NCBI GenBank assembly: GCA_030435675.1
Contig: CM059625.1
Span: forward strand, 3,038,001-3,102,000
Source of the DNA: Steinernema hermaphroditum
Lineage: Eukaryota; Nematoda; Chromadorea; Rhabditida; Steinernematidae
DNA length: 64,000 nucleotides
Direction: 5' to 3'
Positions within the stretch are counted from its first letter, which is position 1, and each line of letters starts with the position of its first letter. The notes under the pieces are model-generated. The model made no database searches and was not told the origin of the DNA. It saw only the letters and a list, made by a program, of their open reading frames with translations. Positions 59,731-64,000 of the stretch are shown piece by piece. A program made the position numbers and the translations under genes.

Positions 59731-62700
59731 TCGCTCTGCTCAATTACCGTCTGCAGCTGAAGACAGAAGAAGACCAAGGTCAACGGTGTGGTTTTTGCCT
59801 ATCTTCTGCATACAAGGAAACGTCTCACAGGGAGCAAGCAAGATAAACTCGTTAATGCATTTGTACTGCTTATGGCAATATCAAATATAAGTAACGCAAT
59901 AGATGTTCTCAATATGTTTTTATATCATATTGAAAGCGAGGTATTGGTTACGCAAAAAGTACTTCCTGGTTCACGTCTGCTTGCGTCTTGATTTTCGTCA
60001 TTTCCCACGACAAACTGCCACAACACTTCCGTTATTAATTGTCCCTCTAAATAATATTTTGAGTCCCGTACTGTCGCTTTCCCAAGTTGCACTGACGAAC
60101 ATTCTCCTTATGGAAACGCATGAGTGTCCGCAACAGTATGCAAAAGCCTGACAGGGATCTATGAACAACCACCAATAGCAGTTCATGTTTGAGTTCAAAG
60201 ACAAATAATTTAATTATCTATTTTGCCATACTGTATCAGGATGAAGCAGATTACAGGTGTTCTGCGTGTGGCGGCCATTGACGTATTTGAGCTAAGCCTA
60301 TGCAATTCATCAGCTTATCTCAGCTAATGCTATACATCACTTCACTACTTTGGCAGCAATATCCGTCAGATTAACATGTTATGTTAACGTCAACGTTAAG
60401 TGAAACAACAGGCATTGGGAACATGCTACACACTCAAAGCAACCATGGAGCGACTATACATAGGGCCTCCACGAGCTCATTCATATGTTTGGGAAATAGA
60501 GGCCAAATTTGAAAAAATGACCCTTGGATTTGCAAAAAATACGACTGCCCGAGACCGTTTCCAAGTTGATTTCTCCACTGCTGTGCTTCGGAGTAGGAGT
60601 GTGCCTTCGACTTTGGTAGGTCACAAACAGAGAAACGGTGTAATACTCGCAAATCTTAAGCCATAACGTGGACAAGTTTGTTTGTAAATTCTGTCATATT
60701 AGCTCGCCTTATCAATCATCTTCTTTTCTCGTTCCAAGTAGTTCAGAGTTTTGTTGAACGTGACCCCCCAATCGCAGTTGAAACGTTTTGAGTGGCCCCA
60801 GCAAAGGGACAGTGCTTGAGATAGTTGCGATAAGTGCGCTCTTCGTACAGGCAGATAGCTTCATGAAATCGTGAAGCTCATTGCTACCAAGCATGAATCA
60901 TGCCGTTGTTTCCAAAGTTTTTTTACAGTTATTGTTGACACATGTGCAAATATTAGCGTTCCAGCGATGCGTCATCAATCACACCTGCAACAAACTGTTA
61001 TCTCGAAACAGCAGGCACCGATTCCATTCATTTCCTCCAGCCGATGTCCACTCCGCTCGCTGCCGCGCTCTATCAGCACAGCTACCTTGGCGGGCTTTTG
61101 ATTTTTAAACTCTCGTCGGTCGAGCTCTCGGCCACCGATTGCCCGTCGCTTATCCAGCGCCCCGGCGTCCGTGGTGAACTTACGGGTTTCGCGCAAGAGT
61201 AGCAGAAGCGCACATTGAAGACTTTCCCGTTTCACCGCGCTCCCCCTCTCCTTGGCGACTCGTTTCTTTCAGTGTTTGTTATGTGTGTACGTGCGATCGC
61301 CTAAGCAACCGGCGCGCGCCTTTCTGACTTTCCCACGCGATTTTCGCGTTCGCCGAGGCGCAAATGCCGAGAGGAACGCTGCCCGCGCCAGCTTCTTGTA
61401 TTTCTTTTGCCGCTCCTTAGCAGAGTGCACGTAGACTTTAGCTTTCGGATTAGCCGTCAGCGTATCCGGCGCTGCTGGCGCCGCCGACAAGCCATCGCCC
61501 TTGCGCTATGCCAACTTTCACAGCAGCCTAGGCAAGAGTCGGCGACATTTCATTTCCCCCTTATCAATCCAAGCGCTCCAGTTACTCAATTCTCACAGCA
61601 CTCAGTCAAGACGCGCTGCTCCCTTTAGCGGCTCTAGCGTAAAGTCTCTTAAAATTTTATTACAGAGCGGCGCGCATCTTCCAAATAAATCTACGGCGAT
61701 CAATCGGGCATTCAATTGGGTGCTAAATATAGTCGAATTGGAGATGTGCGAGAAACGGGAGGGCGCAAGGTCTATCTTAGAGAGCCGTTCCATCGGAGCT
61801 GCGCGGACATTGTTCTAGGTTTTCTGCGAATTTCTAGAATTTAAAATCTGTTTTGATGTGAGGCCGTTACCGTACGCCAATGAAGGAATGGTTAGGATAT
61901 GTAGGGCTTCGATCAGCTTGCGACCATTAGACCTCTTAGTGGATATGGGAGCTTAGATAGAGATGGAGCGGACGTTTTCTTTCAGCCGAACGCACAAACA
62001 TAATAATCTCATTATGCACAACCCTCAGAATGCATGAGAGTGCATATTTTTCCATCTAAAATTTGTGTTTACAACAAGCGGCTGTTCTGAAATTCTTGGC
62101 ATCTAGAGAAAATAAGTGCGGGCGTTCCTCCTCTTCCAATATCAATTTTCACTTGAACTCTTACTATTTTAAACGTTCAGACAATGCCTCCACGCACTTA
62201 ACCTATTGTCTCATTTCTCGCATAAGCGCCAAGAGAAAAGTTCTCCAAAATGTAATTACCATCACAGCGCCTCGTTGTGCCAAGCATAAAATTGGCCTTT
62301 GCAGCTGGTTGGCTTGCTTGCTGTCTTCGCCCTCATCGCGCCGCTTACGAAACGTTCTTTTTGCGCGCAAAAAAGGTGACGCAACGCGCGATCATCGCGG
62401 CCCTCCCTCAAATATAAAGCTGAACTCCTCGGCACACTCAGTTGACAGTTCGTCGTTTCTAGCCGCCTGCAGACGTCCTCGCTGCTCTCGCCAGCCATTG
62501 AACCAATGATGAGCGAGTATGTTTTGGTGTAGTGCTGCGAATGTGTTGTGTTGTGTTTGTTTGTCATGCACCTTCTGGGGCTGCTGCTGAAATGCGAGTG
62601 CTCTCTGTCTTTTCCGCTGGGCATCCCCGCACCCATCCATCTAAACAACAACACAACCGGCTGTCTCCCGCAGACCCGCCGCTGTCCCTCTTCTCAACCA

Positions 62701-62853
62701 GCCGGTCGCCCGTCGAACATGCCGAAATCGACTAGTGCTGCCCTCCCTTTCGATTTGCACGTTCGCTCTTCTCCCACTATTTCACTCTCTTTAAACATAT
62801 GTGTACACAGATGACGTGCGGCGGTCGGTTATTTCATATCTTGTCGTTTTAGC
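59731..62853. other. Region upstream of lactate dehydrogenase
   Basis: No coding exon was recognised. GC-rich CpG-containing blocks near 61020-61500 and 62300-62730 are candidate promoters or 5'UTR exons of the lactate dehydrogenase gene. Open frames here are short and overlapping and have no recognisable product. Confidence 0.45.
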
Positions 62854-62979
62854 ATGTCGGAAACTATCAAGCACCTCTTCGAGGAAGTCACCCCCGCCAT
62901 CGACACCGCCCATGGCAAGGTGACCATCGTCGGAGTGGGCCAGGTCGGCATGGCTTGCGCCTACAGCATTCTGCAGCAG
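62854..62979 (+). CDS. ldh-1: L-lactate dehydrogenase, first coding exon (3' partial)
   Basis: Forty-two codons from ATG to a GTAAAC donor in phase 0. The acceptor TCGTTTTAG ends at 62852, one base before the ATG, so the mRNA is trans-spliced or has a 5'UTR intron. The sequence HGKVTIVGVGQVGMACAYSI is the first strand and dinucleotide-binding loop (GxGxxG as GVGQVG) of the Rossmann fold of animal L-lactate dehydrogenase, and is close to C. elegans LDH-1. The enzyme interconverts pyruvate and lactate with NAD(H) in the cytosol. The remaining exons, with the substrate Arg and catalytic His, must lie beyond 64000. Confidence 0.9.
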
Positions 62980-64000
62980 GTAAACAAATGGATTTGGTTT
63001 TCACACGCGCAGAAACGTTCAGGAGACCAAGAGTCTAAAGTGTTCTTGATCGCATAAGCGTGGAACACTAGCAGATTATAGTTTGAAGCATTAGTTTGTA
63101 GGATTGCATGAAGATCGAAATTCATTCGGGTATGTTGTAGGATTGCTATAAGTTGGGGAAATCGAAGTTCAGAAATTCACTGTTCCCATTCCCTTCGACT
63201 GAAATTCACGTGAATTGCACTTTGAGAGATTGGTTTGATTTGATGAATTGAAGAAACACATCAACAGGTGTCACTCCGACGCTGGTTCCGTAGAAGTTTT
63301 CGAGACAGATGAGCTCATCGAGCAAGTTTAAAACGTACCACGCTTGTGTTAGCATACGATTATAGTGTTTCGTCGTTGAACGGGGAACCGAAACACATTT
63401 TTATCGATATTTTTGCAATAAAAAACGGCGTAAAACCATTGCATCCGCCGGGGTCGCTTGATTCAACTCCAGCAACACGGTTCAAATTCCCCGATAGACG
63501 GTTGAAAAGGCTCAGATTTTTGAGGAGACGTTTTAATGCAGAGGGACGATATCACGGGTGGCACGAGTGAGACCATGGCGGACGACTGAAACGGCTTTAT
63601 ACTTAAAAATATGTGAACGGTTGGTGCGGGGTGCGCACCCTGGCTGTTGATGGTCTGATGGTCAGATCCATTAATGTTCAAAAGGGTTTTTTTCCTCGGA
63701 CGCAAGCCGCAAAAACGATGTGAATTTTAGAGCGATAAAAGCAAAAGTGGCTAGAAATGTAATTCACAAAATGCACGCAGTGCAGTGAATCATTGCATCC
63801 CCAGACGCTGACGTTCTCCTCACTGACGTTCAATCTATATTAATACACATGGTCGACAAGGAACCAAAGCCAAAGCAATGACAGTAAAATACGTACCATT
63901 TTGCTGTTTTGCTGTATGTAAGCGTAGCAGTCTATGGGGATCAAGATTTGTGTAGTGATGTCATATAACGGCGATGAACGGAGCAAGATGATAGTTATTT
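62980..64000 (+). other. First intron of lactate dehydrogenase (continues past the window)
   Basis: At least 1.02 kb without an exon that continues the Rossmann fold after SILQQ. No embedded gene or repeat was recognised. Confidence 0.65.

Noticed and set aside
1..64000. CRISPR arrays, bacterial operons, integrated virus or retroelement polymerase genes
   Set aside because: Nothing of these kinds was seen; the window is intron-bearing animal DNA without regular spacer arrays or polymerase motifs.

Overview
This window reads as animal nuclear DNA, most likely from a nematode. All six confident genes are intron-rich, with canonical GT/AG junctions and reading frames that join in phase. Many introns are only 41-50 bp long. 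The tryptophan hydroxylase has the FTNNMKRPF-like tail and the [13 protein letters not shown] catalytic segment I know from nematode TPH-1. An AG acceptor followed within a few bases by ATG, as at the lactate dehydrogenase start, suits trans-splicing or a 5'UTR intron. No species can be named from sequence alone.

Layout: (1) 2-4743 (+): an adhesion-type GPCR, 5'-truncated by the window edge, with a mucin-like Thr/Ser stalk of at least 620 residues, a GAIN/GPS region and seven membrane segments. (2) 5755-9961 (+): a Cys-loop ligand-gated ion channel subunit with an extracellular N-terminal extension of roughly 540 residues. (3) 10144-11055 (-): an intronless gene, possibly of an F-box-like nematode family. 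(4) 11575-11817 (+): a small orphan ORF. (5) 12824-30625 (-): a polypyrimidine tract-binding protein gene (ptb-1/hephaestus/PTBP type), whose exons I resolved except for the first coding exon. It has an unusual 280-codon linker exon and a 10.4 kb intron. (6) 30626-44699: long non-coding stretch, upstream of or within the 5' part of the PTB gene, with tRNA-like pol III elements near its right end. (7) 44700-48778 (-): tph-1, complete, 13 exons, about 579 residues. (8) 48779-57437: mostly featureless, with a 37-bp direct repeat. (9) 57438-57770 (+): a two-exon secreted peptide precursor ending in a C-x6-C ring like allatostatin C. (10) 59527-59730 (+): a possible isolated 3' exon. (11) 62854-62979 (+): first coding exon of L-lactate dehydrogenase; the rest lies beyond the window.

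Several of these genes belong to signalling: an adhesion GPCR, a ligand-gated channel, serotonin synthesis (tph-1), a neuropeptide-like precursor and the splicing regulator PTB. There is no sign of an operon; intergenic gaps and strand changes argue for independent transcription. The most unusual items are the giant extension and altered M2 entrance of the channel, the mucin-stalked adhesion GPCR, the allatostatin-C-like peptide, the stop-free 45-nt intron inside the TPH catalytic domain, the enlarged PTB linker, and a 29-bp perfect inverted repeat in the PTB intron.
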